DNA of 41,793 nucleotides from Micractinium sp. NFX-FRZ (Eukaryota > Chlorophyta > Trebouxiophyceae > Chlorellales > Chlorellaceae). Positions 1 to 19,779 of the stretch are shown here, one piece after another. The stretch covers positions 1 through 41,793 of the forward strand of contig JAPTJF010000518.1 of NCBI GenBank assembly GCA_029339195.1, given 5' to 3'. Position numbers and translations under genes: made by a program. The first letter of the stretch is position 1. Each line of letters starts with the position of its first letter. The notes beneath the pieces were generated by a model. It worked only from the letters and a program-made list of their open reading frames with translations. It had not been told where the DNA came from and made no database searches.

Positions 1-62
1 GCGTCACCATCATGCCCAAGGACATCCAGCTGGCGCGCCGCATCCGTGGCGAGCGCGCATAA
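1..62 (+). CDS. H3: Histone H3, 3' end only (partial)
   Basis: The frame starting at base 3 reads [19 protein letters not shown] followed by TAA at 60-62, the invariant C-terminus of histone H3 (alpha-3 region after the AKR motif). The 5' part lies outside the window. H3 is a core nucleosome protein. The gene is followed by a histone-type 3' stem-loop at 111-126, so it is probably a replication-dependent H3 with a non-polyadenylated mRNA. It is nearly identical to the H3 fragment on the opposite strand at the right end; over the shared coding stretch I see one silent difference (GCA versus GCG for the last Ala). Identity is certain; the variant (H3.1- or H3.3-like) cannot be decided from this fragment. 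Confidence 0.96.
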   Translation, partial: VTIMPKDIQLARRIRGERA

Positions 63-110
63 GCGTGCTGGGCCCTTGGCCCCCCGCACACCACACATCA
101 ATACCCCACT

Positions 111-126
111 GGTGTTATTCAACACC
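111..126 (+). terminator. Histone mRNA 3' stem-loop
   Basis: GGTGTT-ATTC-AACACC is a perfect 6-bp stem with a 4-base loop, the size and layout of the histone mRNA 3' hairpin bound by SLBP. It lies 48 bases after the H3 stop codon. The same 16 bases occur after the H3 gene on the other strand at 41585-41600. Function is inferred from family knowledge; the structure is visible directly. Confidence 0.9.
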
Positions 127-135
127 ACCCCTCCA

Positions 136-150
136 CTGGAAAGAGAGCAA
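136..150 (+). promoter_or_regulatory. Histone downstream element-like purine run
   Basis: The purine-rich run GGAAAGAGAG lies about a dozen bases after the hairpin, where animal histone genes carry the downstream element that pairs with U7 snRNA. It is kept exactly after the other H3 copy (complement at 41564-41573), while the sequence beyond it diverges. That supports a role in 3' processing. Whether algae use U7 is not shown here. Confidence 0.6.
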
Positions 151-857
151 CAGCTGGCATGGCCGTGCACGGCTGCCAGAGCAATGCGGACGTGCTGCAA
201 ATGCCAGTGCACTGCTGCTGCTGTGAGCTTCTTGCTTGGGTGTCTTCCGTGTTGTGCCGCTTTGTGTTCACTGCACTGGTGCGCCTCCAACCCTGCCCGT
301 GCTGGCCTCTGTGTGGCCCGTGCGGTAGTGCTGTGCCAGCCTGCCTGCGGCCTGGTGTCATGCTGTGCCTGCTGTGCTCCCTTGGGTACTGAATGTGCGC
401 AGAACAGCAGGACACACCAGGCTGCGTTCTGCTTTGGCCTGCCCTCTCCGCATGCTTGGGCTGCTGGCCTGCCTGCCTGCCATTCTGGCCGGATAGGCGA
501 CCACAGGCTGCATGCTGGCAGGGCAGACAACACAGAACCTCACGCAAGGGAGGCAAACAGACGAGGCCCCGGAGCAGGCAGGCCGCAGCAAGGCAGCAGC
601 CACGCTTCTCAGCCCTGCCTCTACACCCCGTAACTGCTGGGCTCCTGCAGCGGCCACCTTGCTCGTCCTGCCTGGCTTGGTGTGCCGCTGCCTGGCTCTC
701 ATCGCGTCATGCCTTACATTTCAACGGAAAAACTGAAAGCAAGCACGCATGCACACGCGCAGAGCCAAAGCAGAGAGGGGCGCAGCAAGCAGCAGCCTGA
801 ACCGCCGCTGCCGCGGCCATAGACACACGCCCTCTTCTCCACAGACTGGCTGCCGCC
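151..857. other. H3-eIF3g convergent intergenic region
   Basis: This stretch separates two convergent genes and should hold the 3' UTR of eIF3g. It has many TGC/CTG-type words, which create cysteine-rich reading frames on the plus strand with no recognisable domain or initiation context. I regard them as non-coding. The only clear signal is TGTAA on the minus strand at 714-718. Confidence 0.6.
714..718 (-). promoter_or_regulatory. TGTAA poly(A) signal of eIF3g
   Basis: Reading the minus strand, TGTAA occurs about 140 bases after the eIF3g stop codon. TGTAA is the dominant poly(A) signal in chlorophyte algae, and the spacing suits a short 3' UTR. Confidence 0.6.
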
Positions 858-2725
858 TCACGGGCGCTCGGGGCGGGGCGCTGCCATGGAGACTGAGAGG
901 ATGAGGTTGTCGTACCCGAATCCGTCCAGCTTGGCGATGGCGCGGTTGGCGTCCTCCCGGTGGATGAAGTTGATGAAGGCAAAGCCGCGCGACTCGCCTG
1001 GGGAGAAAGAAAGGGAGGGGGGCGGGAAGGGGCAAGCAAGTCGGAGGCCAGGGGCAAGAGCATGTGGGAAGGGTGAAGTTGACGAAGGCACAGCAGTCCA
1101 GCAGCACCCCGGAAAGAAGGGGAGGGGGCACGGCCACGTGGGTGAGCATGACGGTCGTCGGCAGCTGGCGCAGGCCAGCACGCCCACCGCGGCGTGCAGT
1201 GCAGCCCTCCTGTCAGTGCCCCCCACATCCCAAGCCCACCCCTGGGAGCCTCCGCAGCCTGCACCCAATGCAGCATCAAACGCAGGCCACCCCTGCCCAC
1301 CCACAGCACCCTCGCACCCCCCCGCCTCACCCGTCTCGCGGTCCTTGGCCACAAAGATGCGCTGGATGGGTCCAAAAGGCCCAAACAGCTCCGCCAGGTC
1401 GTCCTCCGTCACATCCTCGCTCAGGTTGCTCACGCGCACGCTGTTCTCGTCGCGCCGCTTCTGCATCATCTCGCCGCCAGGGCCGCCCTCGCCGCCCAGC
1501 CGGTTGCGCAGCGACGGCGGCACCCAGCCGCCCGGCTTGCCGGAGCCCGCCTGCGGCAGGCTGCCGCCGGGGCCGTCCTGCACAGGCGAAGATGGAGGAC
1601 GGGAGGAAGGGGGGATGTCGGGAGTGGGGCAGTGTGGGCGGCGGCAAGCTAGGGAGGGGTTGTGCAGCAGGCGTAGCCAGGGGTGATGATGGGGCGCAGT
1701 GCCAGCCCTGACTCCCGGTGAGCAGCAGCCGCCTGACTGCTGTGCGAGCTGCTTGCGGCTCGCAGCACCCACTGCCACGGCTGCTGCTGCCTGGGGCAAG
1801 CATCACATGCATGCGCTGCCTGCACTCAGCCCCGCCCAATGGCTTGCCGGCACATGTGTGCACGCTCAACGCCCCTGCAGGTGCAGCACACAGCACATGC
1901 ACATCCCTCGCCACCTCGGCTGCCCAGCCAGGCCCTAGGTCCCGTGCAATGCATCTTCCAGCCCGCACAGCCCAGCACCCAGCCCCCGCCCAGCACCCCA
2001 GCTGCGCACCTCGTCAGGCGGCCGCTCGGGCGCCGCGATGAGGCCCTTGGCTGCCAGCAGCTGCCGCTCCATGCGCTTCTTGTACAGCATGTCGCGCAGG
2101 CTCCCCACAATGGCGGTCTTGTCGTTGCCCGCCATGGCTGTCTGGAAGTCGGCTGCCTTGCTCTTCTCCTCCTGCGTCTGCTTCTGCCGGGCAATGCGCT
2201 CCAGCTGCACCTCGTCCGGCGTCTGGGAGGTCACAGAGTCGGTGGCGCGCTCCGTGGCGGCCTCACCAAACTTCTTCCACCCGGCACGCCGCTCCTGCGC
2301 GACCTGCAGCAGGCAGGCGGGGCGGGCGGAGGGGGCAGGGCGGGGGCGGGAGGGTGTGGGCGGCAGATACGGAAGGGAAGCATCGGCGGCGGCGGCAGGG
2401 AGGCGATGCTGCATGGCTCAACACAATCACTGTGCCCCACAGCCCCCCTGGCTGCATGCGCATGCAGCACTGCGAGCGCAAGTGGTGCGGCCTGCCTCTG
2501 TCCGCCTGCCGCTGCCGCCGCCCGTGGTGCCGCCCTCCCGCGCACCTTGTAGACCTTCTTCTCGATCTTCACCACCCGCGTCTTGGTGGTCTTCTTCATC
2601 ACCTCGCCCTTGTCGTTGCGATAGTACTCCACCTTGGTCACCACGCCCTTGGCATCGGGACCCGTCGTGCTCGACGGCGGCAGCTCCTCCTCATCCTCCA
2701 ACAGGTCCCCCCATTTGCTGGACAT
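858..2725 (-). CDS. EIF3G: Translation initiation factor eIF3 subunit G
   Basis: Four exons: 2725-2546, 2303-2010, 1577-1331, 997-858; 286 residues. eIF3g is an RNA-binding subunit of the eIF3 complex. It binds eIF3i and helps scanning and reinitiation in the cytosol. The N-terminal part (1-110) has the family pattern: MSSKWGDLLED start, a VVTKVEYY..DKGEVMKKT stretch matching the eIF3i-binding segment, then ERRAGWKKFG. A GGWVPPSLRNR linker near 175-185 and a C-terminal RRM (about 205-283; RNP2 VRVSNL, RNP1 RGFAFINF) are typical. The RRM is interrupted by an intron just before the RNP1 motif (phase 1, completing Gly of TGESRGFAF). The CCHC zinc knuckle of animal and plant eIF3g between the two regions is absent, and I found no skipped exon that could encode it. 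I chose the ATG at 2725 because MSSKWGD matches the family start; an upstream in-frame ATG at 2749 would add eight residues. Divergent from CSB. Confidence 0.93.
1073..1094 (-). repeat. Echo of eIF3g exon 4 start inside intron 3
   Basis: Plus-strand bases from 1073 resemble 963-986 of exon 4, both reading TGAAGTTGA.GAAGGCA.AGC. On the minus strand the intron copy would read CAFVNF against the real RNP1 FAFINF. It looks like a decayed duplicate of the exon start placed upstream within the intron. Confidence 0.5.
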
Positions 2726-3048
2726 ACCCATGCTGCGCCCGCTTCCCACTACTGATGCGTGCTGCGAAGCTTGGGGAGCAAGTGGTGATGCGGCGGCGAG
2801 GCCTGGCGGCAGTGCTCAGAGCAATGTGATGGCGTGTGCGGGTTCACAGCGCAGCGATGGACGCCAGCGCGTGTATGAACGACATCTCAGTGCCACCTCG
2901 GAGTGCATGCAGGCGCCCCAAAGACCTCTCTCGGCGGTTTGCTCCAACGCATTGTGATTTGCGCAATTCTCTGAACATTCAAGGCACCAGGAAACCTGGG
3001 CAGCGCTGCGGCTTCTCACATGTCTGCCTGATCGAGGCTGTCTGCAAA
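2726..3048. promoter_or_regulatory. Divergent promoter region eIF3g/CSB
   Basis: About 320 bases separate the eIF3g start (minus) from the CSB start (plus). Both 5' UTRs and core promoters must lie here. No TATA box or named element could be identified with confidence. Confidence 0.6.
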
Positions 3049-11975
<8,927 letters not shown>

Positions 11976-12614
11976 TACTTGGCCTGCCCTCACTTGAGAG
12001 CTGCCCATGCTGCCAGTCTGTCAGGCTGTCAGGAGCAGGCACCAACAGCAACACACCCGAGGCATGCCCATGCCACTCTGTACATTTCCACCCAGACGGC
12101 TCTTGTGACCTTTCCAATACTCACTGCCAATTTGAATGCAACGAATCCTTGCCAATCTCCTCCTACATGTCTCTACTGCCCTTGCCCTCAGCTCCCTACA
12201 CAGCTCCTACCCCTCATCCCATTCTTTCATGCATGCCCGCCTTTACGGCCACCTGCCCATTCCAGGCACAACACGAGGTCTTTCTTATGCATCTGTACAT
12301 CCCACTTCCCCGCTTGTCACATGAACAGGAAGCAGGCCGTGTCCTGGGATATCCTGGGCGGTCACTTGGGCCCAGGAGCGGGCGGTGTGGTGACATGGAA
12401 CAATCGTTAGGCAATGGATGGTTCAAAGGATGGTTCAGAGGGGTGCGAGTTTGGTAGATTTGTGTGCATGGTACATTGTCACGTCAGTCAGCACAACATG
12501 GGGCGGTGGCGGTCCATAAGATGCAAGGGAAGGTAGCCGCCGGCACCATCGAACAAGTGCTGCTGCCTGCACAGGTAGGCAGGCGCCTTTCGTCTCCCAA
12601 GCTCCTCTCATCAG
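11976..12614. other. Convergent 3' region CSB/JmjC
   Basis: Both genes end toward this 640-base stretch, so it should contain both 3' UTRs. It is less GC-rich than the coding regions. I did not find TGTAA on either strand near the expected ends, nor any supported coding exon or RNA gene. Confidence 0.6.
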
Positions 12615-15600
12615 CTACTTGAGCTGCAGCTTCTTCTTCAGCCGGTCTTTCACGCTCATCTTCTTCTCCCGCTTGGCAGGGGGAGGGCCCCCGCCAGCGC
12701 TTCCGCCCCCACGCCCTGCCGCCCCGCCCGCACGAGCCGCGCCCGCCTGCTTGGCTGCCGAGGGAGCCGCCATCGCGTGCTTGGGGCCTGCGGGGCCAGC
12801 CGGGGGGAGAGCAGGGAGGGGGCAGATTGAGTTGGGCCGGCGGCACCTTGGAACAAACTGTGTGGGGCTCACAGGAGCGCAGCAGCGCATGCACAGCATG
12901 AATCTAGCAGCCTCCGCTCCGTGCATTCCCACAGCCTGTAACCCTGCCTCCCAGCATGCGCAACCACTCACCTGCTGCGCTTTTTGCTTGTCAACACGCA
13001 TACCCCGCTGATACGCCCCGCCGCCCCCCAACCCCACAAGTCAAGGCCAGCCCTTCCGACCCACCTCACGCCCTGCACCACCTGCAACCCCCGCCTGAAA
13101 GACCCCTGAACGCGGCGCACCTGCCGACTCCTCCACGACAACCCCTCCAGGCCCTCCTTCCTCCGCCAGGTCAGCGGGGTCAAACTCCCCCCCATCCTCC
13201 AGCTCCCCCACAGCATCCAGCTCCCCGGGAACAAACTCGGAGCCGCCCACGGTTTGCGGCGTCTGCGCGGGGAGGAGGGGCAGGGGGAGGGGCAGGGGGG
13301 GGAGGTGGGCACAGGTGAGCGGCACCGGGGGACAGCGGAGGTGGAGGCTCAACAGGGTTGAGCAGGCGCAGGGTGGCGGGGGCTCCTCCAGGGGCAGCGC
13401 ACCTGCGTTGTTCAAGGGTCTGTGCTTGCCTGCCCTGCCTTGGCCCCACGTCCATGCACACCGCACGCCTCTCACTCTGCCACTCTCTGCCCCACCGCTA
13501 CCCCTCCAGTCCACCCCTCGCCCTCCCCCACCCCCCACGCCATTCTGCCCCGCACCCTGCCTGTCCCCCAGCCACCCAGCCACCTGGTGGGAGGGAGGCA
13601 TGCCCGCAGTGCCCCCCCGGGGCGTGCGCACGGGCAGCAGGCGCTCCAGGGGCACGGAGTCAAAGTCGACGGGAGGGGGTGGCACCAGGGAGAGGCCCAG
13701 CGCACGCATGCACACCTCCAGGCGCGCCACCACCGCCTGCAGGAGGGGCAGGCCGAGGCAGGGCGGGGTGTGAGGGAGGGGTGTGGTGCCAGCAAGGACT
13801 GCCCTCAGGCGCCGTGGGGCCGAGCAGGGCAGCAGGGCGTGGCGATGTGAGGAGAGGAAGTAGGGACTGGAAGGGTGCTCGTCGGCGTGCCCCCTGCTCT
13901 GGGCTGTTATGCAATCCTGGGAGAGCACATGCAGTGGGAGGCTGCGGGTGGCCGCCCCCCACACGACACAGGTGCCCGCCTTTGCCCTGCTGGCAACACC
14001 ATGGCTGCATGGACATCCCACTCAGAATGCATTGCAGCACCTCCCCCTCCCAGCCCCGCTTCCCCCCAACCACCACACACGTGCCTTGGGGCTGGAGATG
14101 GGCAGCGGCACGTCGTTGAGCGCGTGCGGCGCCCTGAGCCACTGCTTGAGCGCCGCCAGCAGGGCAGCCAGCCCGTCCTCCTCCTCCATGGAGAGCGGCT
14201 CGGGAGGGGGCGCCCCCTCACCGTCCCTGTCTGAGCTGTCATCCTCGTCAGCGCCAGCAGGCACGCCAGCAAGCACAGCAGGCGCAGCAGGCGGCGGCTT
14301 TGCTGCTTGCGCCGCCGCTGGTGCCGGCAGCAGGGGCGCTTTGCCGAGCGCCACCCGGGCCATCGATGCTGGCGAGGGGGCACCAGAGGAGCCTGCAGGC
14401 TGGTGCTCTGCCGAGGGTATCGTAAGCTTGGCAGCCTGCTGCGCCCGCTGCTCCGTGTCTGCGCCTTGCGCTGCTTGTGGCGAGGCCGCTGCCGCTGCCG
14501 CCCACTGCGCAGCCGCTGCAGCCGCTGGTGCAGCTGCTGCTGCCTGTGGGCTGCCAAATGCTGCTGGTGCTGCTGCTTCCGCTGCAGCTGCAGGCGCCTG
14601 CTCCTCCAACCGCTGCTGCTGCTGCTGCTGCTGAGAGGCTGCAGGGCCCTCAACCGAGGGTGACTGCGAGCAGGCCTGGCTGGGGTGGGCTGCCCTCACC
14701 GAGTCCCCTCCCCCCGCTGCCAGCTGGCCCTGCGAGCTGTCCGCGTGCTGCACCAGTGCAGGGCTGCCCACCTGGCCTGCTGCCGCATCCTGCACCAGCG
14801 CTGCCGCATCGCCGGCTGCAGGCACGTCCCGGGGTGGCTGGCTGGCGGTGCCGTCAGCCGGCGGCGCTGCACCCTCCCGCTGGCTCTGCTGCGGCTGCTG
14901 TGGCTGCTGCTGTGCCTGCTCTGCTGCTGGTGCTGCTGGTGCCGCTGCTGCTGCTGCTGCAGGCGCCTGCTGCTGCCGTGGTGACTGCCCCAGCGGCGAA
15001 GCAAGTGCCAGCAGCTCCGGAGCCTGTGGCTGCTGCGGTGCCTGCTGCGGTGCCTGTGCCTCCTCCCCTCCCTCCCCATACAGAGCTGCATACATGGCCT
15101 GCAGCTGGTCCTTGTCCTCCTCATCTCCTGCACCATCCACCTGAGGAATGGTGACGCTCTCAAGTGCCAGCACTCCCTGCTGCTGCTGCTGCTGCTGCTG
15201 CTGCGGGGGTGGCTGGTCCACCTGCTGCCCGCCGCCGGCGCCCCCCACCGCAGCCGGCTTGATCTTAATCCTCAGCTTGCCTACTGCTGCCGGCTGCGGT
15301 GGCAGCCACTGTCCGGCCTCCACCTGCTGCTGCTGCTGCTGCTGCTGCAGCGGGGCCGCCACTGCTGCAGGTGCAGCTGCTTTCACTCGCAGCTTGACAG
15401 GCCGCACATGTGGCGGCCCTGCTGCTGCCGCCACAGGCAGCGGCTGCTGCACCGCAGCAAACGCGGCCCAGGCTTCCGCAGCAGTGTCGCCTCCCGCTGC
15501 CATCGCCGCCGGTGGTGGTGCCTCCTCCTCTCCCTCCTCCTCCTCTTGTTGGAGCATGGCGGCCAGCCGTGCTGGCAGCTTCCCACGGTGCCGGGTGGAC

Positions 15601-18600
15601 TGCCGCCCGCGCCGGCCGCCGCCGCCGGTGCCGCCAGCTGCCCCCCAGTCTTCGACTTCCCCATCCAAATCTAAATCAAAGTCCTCGTCCTCGTCTGACA
15701 GCCCACCATCAGCGCCGGCTCCCACCTGGCGTGCAGCCTTGCGGCCGTCCCACGCCACTGCCAGGGCTGCCTCCCGCGCCGCCTGGCGCGCTGTCATGCG
15801 GCGGGGCCGGCCACCGCCCGCCCCAGCCTCCTCCTCCGCTGCGTCCCCGCCGTAGCGGTGTCGCCGTGCTGCATGGGGATAAATGCCACGGGCAGCCCAA
15901 CAAAGATGGTTGGTTGATACTCAGCATATGGGCAGGCCTTGCTGAGCTACGGCTGGCTAAGCGCTAGCGGGGGTGCTAGGCAGGGCCAGGCGACAGTACT
16001 GCTGCCACCCCTCTGTGCCCATGGGCACGCCGCTGCCGCGGCTCAACGCAGGGTCGGCTTGGCACACAACTGGGGCAGGTCTGGCGCAAGCACAAACAAG
16101 CGGCCTGAAGCCCAACTCCTAGGTTCGGCATGCCGCTGCCAGCATCTGCCACACACCTGTTGCTGCCAGCTCATCCAGCCCTGCCTCGTCATCCGACACG
16201 TCATCAGACATCTGGTCGTCCTCGCTGGCAGCAGCCCCAGCGCCAGCACCTCGCTGGGGCGCCCACTCCGCCCCCTCTGCATCGCTGTCAGCCATGCCGC
16301 CGTCGCTCACGGCCTGCCGTCAGGCAGGGCAGGGGGTGGGTGAATGGGTTAGGAGGGTCTGTGAGGGAGCCAGGCAGGCCATTGGGGGTGGCTTTTAAAA
16401 ACGGACTGCCTTGAGCAGCACAGTATAGCTGCACCACCCTCTGCCCAGCACCTGACCTACCCCACTCCCAGTCCAATCCTGCTGCTGAGCAGCCCAGCCC
16501 GTCCCACGCACCTCATCATCAGCGCTGTCCTGCTCAATGAAGCTGTCAGGGCTGCGCTGGCGCTTGCGCTGCTTGAACGCGCCGCCTCCTCCCCCGCCTC
16601 CACCCCTGCTGCCGCCGCCGCCCCGCATGTCAACTGTCAATTGCGTGGGGTTCATCCGCCGCGCGGGAGCCCTGCCTGCAGCAGCGCTGCCCCCGCTGCC
16701 GCCACCAGCGCCGCCGCCACTTGCGCGGCGCAGGTGGCTGCCGCCGCCCACTGCACGCCCGATCTGCCGGGGCCCTGTGGCTGCCATGGGCGAGCCAGCA
16801 GCCCGGGCCAGGGCAGACGCAGGAAGCTTCTGCGCACGCTGCGCCCCTCCCCCCGCTGCCCCATCCGTGCCTGCCGCTGCCGCCCCTGGCGCCCGTGTGG
16901 TTGCATCATCTGCCATCTCCTGCTGCCCAGCCATCCAGCCTTTCTTCTTCTTGGCGGCCCCCGCCTTGCTGACGCTGTCGCTGTCGCCAGCGCCCTGCGA
17001 CCCGCCGGCAGCCGCCGCAGCCGCCGCCTCCTCCTCTGCCATTGCCGCCAGCTGCTGCGCCACCTTGTCCCGTAGCTCCGCCACTGAGAGGCCCGCCAGG
17101 CGGCGCAGGCGCCTGGAGAAGGCCGCTGCCGCGTACCACATGACTTGCTTGAAGGCAGGCAGGCGGAAGCGGGGGCGCACGGCCAGATGGTCCTGCAGGC
17201 AGGCAGGCGGGCGGCAGGCCTTGTGATGACGACAAGCACCCAACGCGTGTGCTGGGGCAAATTGATGAGCGCGCCGCCTCTGCCCAACAAACCTGAGCTG
17301 GCTGGTGTGTTGCATGCAGCTGGAGAGCCCACTGGTCACTTCTCCCAGCCCCTGCATCACCTTTCTACAGCACCCCACCCTGGCCCACCTCGATGCGCCA
17401 TGCCTCCAAGTGCATGGCCAGCGCGTCCCGCCGCAGGAAGCTGCCCCCCAGCAGGACGGCGGAGGAGGTGGTGGCGGCAGCGTGCGCCCAGCCGGCGGGG
17501 ATGATGAGCGTGTCCCCTGCAGGGGGCGGGCCAGGGGAGGGCAGGGAGGGAGGGGGGCAAGGAGAAAGAGAGTGTATGAATGGCCTGGGCAAGCAAGGTG
17601 TCAGGCAACGAGGCGCACGCAGGAACTGCAAATGGTATTGGCATTGACAGCATGGTATTGGTGTCTGCACGGCTGAGCCGCGCCAAACTGACCAGGCGTG
17701 TGCCCGGCTGAGCACCCAACTGCCCTCCATAGCCCCCCGCTTGCCTGGCCCCACGTCGATCTTGATGACCCCCTCGCAGTGCGCCGGCAGGAAGACCCCC
17801 GCGTAGCGGGCGGACGCGGCCCAGGCGGCATACGTGGCCAGGTTGCGTGGCGTGGGGGGCACCAGCGCCAGGCTGCGCCGCCCAGACACGCAGTGCAGCC
17901 AGACTGCGGGGCGGGGTGAGGGCCGAGGTGGGCGGGGTGGGAGGTGGGTAGTCGGGCAGGCAGGGGGGAGAGATCTGCCCTCAGTGCATGCCTGTCACCA
18001 GCTTGGACAGGCAGCATCTCAGCCGCTGCCAGCCCGCAAGCTCATGGTCGCACAGCTGCAAGCCTCAAGCACCCTGCTCTCAACCCCAAGCACCTCTCTC
18101 CCAGCACCCCCCACCTGAGGCCCCGCCGGCCGCCAGGTGGAAGTCTGTGTAGCACCCCTCCGGGCTCATCACCAGCGTCACGCCCGCCACCGGCCGGCTG
18201 GGCGCCCCCTGCGGCCACGCTTGCTGCGCCAGGTCGACGGCGCGCACCGCTGTGGGGGGCGACACCTCGCCCTGCACAGAGTGGCAGGGCAGGCAGGCAG
18301 GGCATTGCGGGGGGTGGGTGGTCATTAGCGCCTGGGTTGTGGGGCGGGGTGGACGCAGTAGGGCAGGCAGGGCTGGGCCTCTAAAGGGCTTGCAGGCTGG
18401 ACGGCTGTACTTGGGGGGCCGGACACACACACACCCCAGGAAATCAAGTCCCCCAGCTCATGGGCAGAAGAGGCAGCCACTTGGCTCCCACGACTGTCCA
18501 CCTCCCAAAACCGCTCCCTGGTCCCCGCCCCCACCCGCGCACCTCCAGCGGCGTCCCCGCCAGCGGCAGCGCCGCCACCTCCACCAGCCGCTTCTTGCTC

Positions 18601-19779
18601 TCCGCAGATATGCCCTTGAGCTGCTGCGCTGCTGCCTCCTCCTCTGCGCTGCGCTTGCGCTTCACGGCAGCGCTGTCTGCCTCGTCCTCCGCCGGGGCAG
18701 GCCGCCGGGGGGTGGGCTGCTGCCCCGAGGGGTCGCCGCCGGCGCCGCCGCCGGCGTTGCTGGGTGCAGCCAGGCCGGGTGGCGGCTCGCGGCTGGCGCC
18801 TCGCCGGGCCTCCCAGTACAGGCACCACTGGTGCAGCGTCCAGCGGGGGCCCTCCCCCTGCGTCTGCACATCTATCGTGTGCACCTGCAGTGGGCAGGCA
18901 GTGACGAGCAAGCGGGGGACCGTGTGTGTGTGTGTGTGTGTGTGGATGGAGGAGCAGGGTGCCAGGAGAGGTACGCCCTGCTTGCCAGGCAACAGCGGCT
19001 CCGCAGGTAGAAGCTGTGGCGTGCCCACCAGGCAAGCTCTCCAGCACCCACGCAGTCCTGACACCCCCCGACCTGGCCAGCGTTCGGAACCAGGCTGCTG
19101 CCTGCACGAGATCTACTGCTGCCCTGCTCATCTCCCCCGCTTGAGCACCAGTGAGAACCCTCCAAGTCGCAGCCCGCCCTGCGGCAACCGCCCTGTGCAC
19201 TGGCCAGCCTATCCAGTACCCCACCCCACCCCAGCACCCACCTCAAAGGGCAGCCCAATCTTGGACGCCAGCCGGTCCACTGTGAGCGACCCCTCTGGCA
19301 GGGCCAAGCCCATGTCGCGTGCGCCACCTGGCGCAGCAGGCACCAGCACGGGGCGGAAGCCGCCATTCTGCTGGAGCCACTCGGGGGTGAGCTGGGCGGC
19401 GCCGACGCGGCGCACGGTGGCGGGGCGGTAGCCGCCGTAGCTCAGCAGCTCGGAGTGGAGGGCGCGGAAGTCGGTGCCCAGCGCATCTGCAGGGAGTAAG
19501 GGGAATGACGCAACGAGGCTGAGCAAGGGTAGACATTAGTCCACAGCAGCAGCAGCAGCAGCAGCAGTAGCTGCTGGAATGGCTGCATGCCATATCAGCT
19601 ACAGCAAGAAGCATGCCTGAACCAGTATCCCTCAAGCACTGCTCTGGTGGATCTTCAACCGACGGCCATCCCGCTCTGCTTCCCGTGCAAGCCGCACCTA
19701 TTCCCAGAGACAAGTCGCTGACGTCGCCAGCGGCCAGTCGCCTGTAATCTACAGCCGGCCTGCCGCCTATCCTGCCCAT
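12615..19779 (-). CDS. KDM2/KDM7-type JmjC protein with degenerate active site
   Basis: Twelve exons: 19779-19698, 19486-19242, 18884-18543, 18271-18115, 17903-17745, 17516-17389, 17192-16512, 16313-16157, 15868-14085, 13736-13584, 13262-13121, 12787-12615; 1400 residues. Canonical KDM2/PHF8 relatives remove methyl groups from histone H3 lysines using Fe(II) and 2-oxoglutarate. Seen: TPEWLQQNGGFRPVLV and TIDVQTQ (both KDM2/7 landmarks), an inserted KRKR nuclear-signal-like segment, then the JmjC core (224-371) with YTDFH, GGASVWLH, DTLIIPAGWAHA and FRLPAFKQVMWY. His268, Thr265 and His340 are kept, but the Asp ligand is Ala270 and the co-substrate Lys is Arg285. The remaining 1000 residues are low-complexity, acidic and Gln/Ala-rich, ending in a basic KDRLKKKLQLK tail. 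Introns 5 and 9 use GC donors. Exons 9-12 could instead be a separate gene, but the phases join cleanly. The first exon (27 residues) is the least certain. Confidence 0.82.
13737..14084 (-). other. GC-AG intron 9 of the JmjC gene
   Basis: The in-phase junction joins ..SSPK to AVVARLEV and requires the donor CCCAAG|GCACGT. The GT four bases further on would shift the frame. Acceptor CTCCTGCAG. Confidence 0.6.
15178..15352 (-). repeat. CAG tracts coding poly-Gln in the JmjC tail
   Basis: Two CTG runs on the plus strand (about 15178-15204 and 15325-15350) encode Gln runs of eight or more residues. They flank two copies of a basic motif, KLRVK and KLRIKIK. Further Gln/Ala-rich stretches continue through 14400-15100. 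The reading frame stays open throughout. Confidence 0.8.
17517..17744 (-). other. GC-AG intron 5 of the JmjC gene
   Basis: Donor GGCCAG|GCAAGC and acceptor CCCCTGCAG join ..IDVGP to GDTLIIPAGW within the JmjC fold. No GT donor gives this junction. AG|GCAAG is the strong consensus of GC-type donors. Confidence 0.8.
18922..18944 (+). repeat. (GT)n microsatellite
   Basis: An uninterrupted GT run of about eleven to twelve units lies in intron 2 of the JmjC gene. Confidence 0.9.

Noticed and set aside
46..633. Long cysteine-rich plus-strand reading frame in the H3-eIF3g gap
   Set aside because: It overlaps the H3 stop and the conserved histone stem-loop, has no domain, and its Cys content follows from repeated TGC words in the DNA.
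14081..14082. GT donor just after the JmjC exon 9 GC donor
   Set aside because: Using it would put the following VARLEVCMRALG exon out of frame.
14477..15154. Large plus-strand frames antisense to the JmjC tail exon
   Set aside because: They are complement shadows of CAG/GCA-rich coding sequence; the minus frame has clean splice junctions and acidic/basic motifs.
19484..19486. ATG at the start of JmjC exon 2 as the initiation codon
   Set aside because: That ATG is in another frame than DALGTDFRALHSE; an upstream exon ending in one G gives the right phase.
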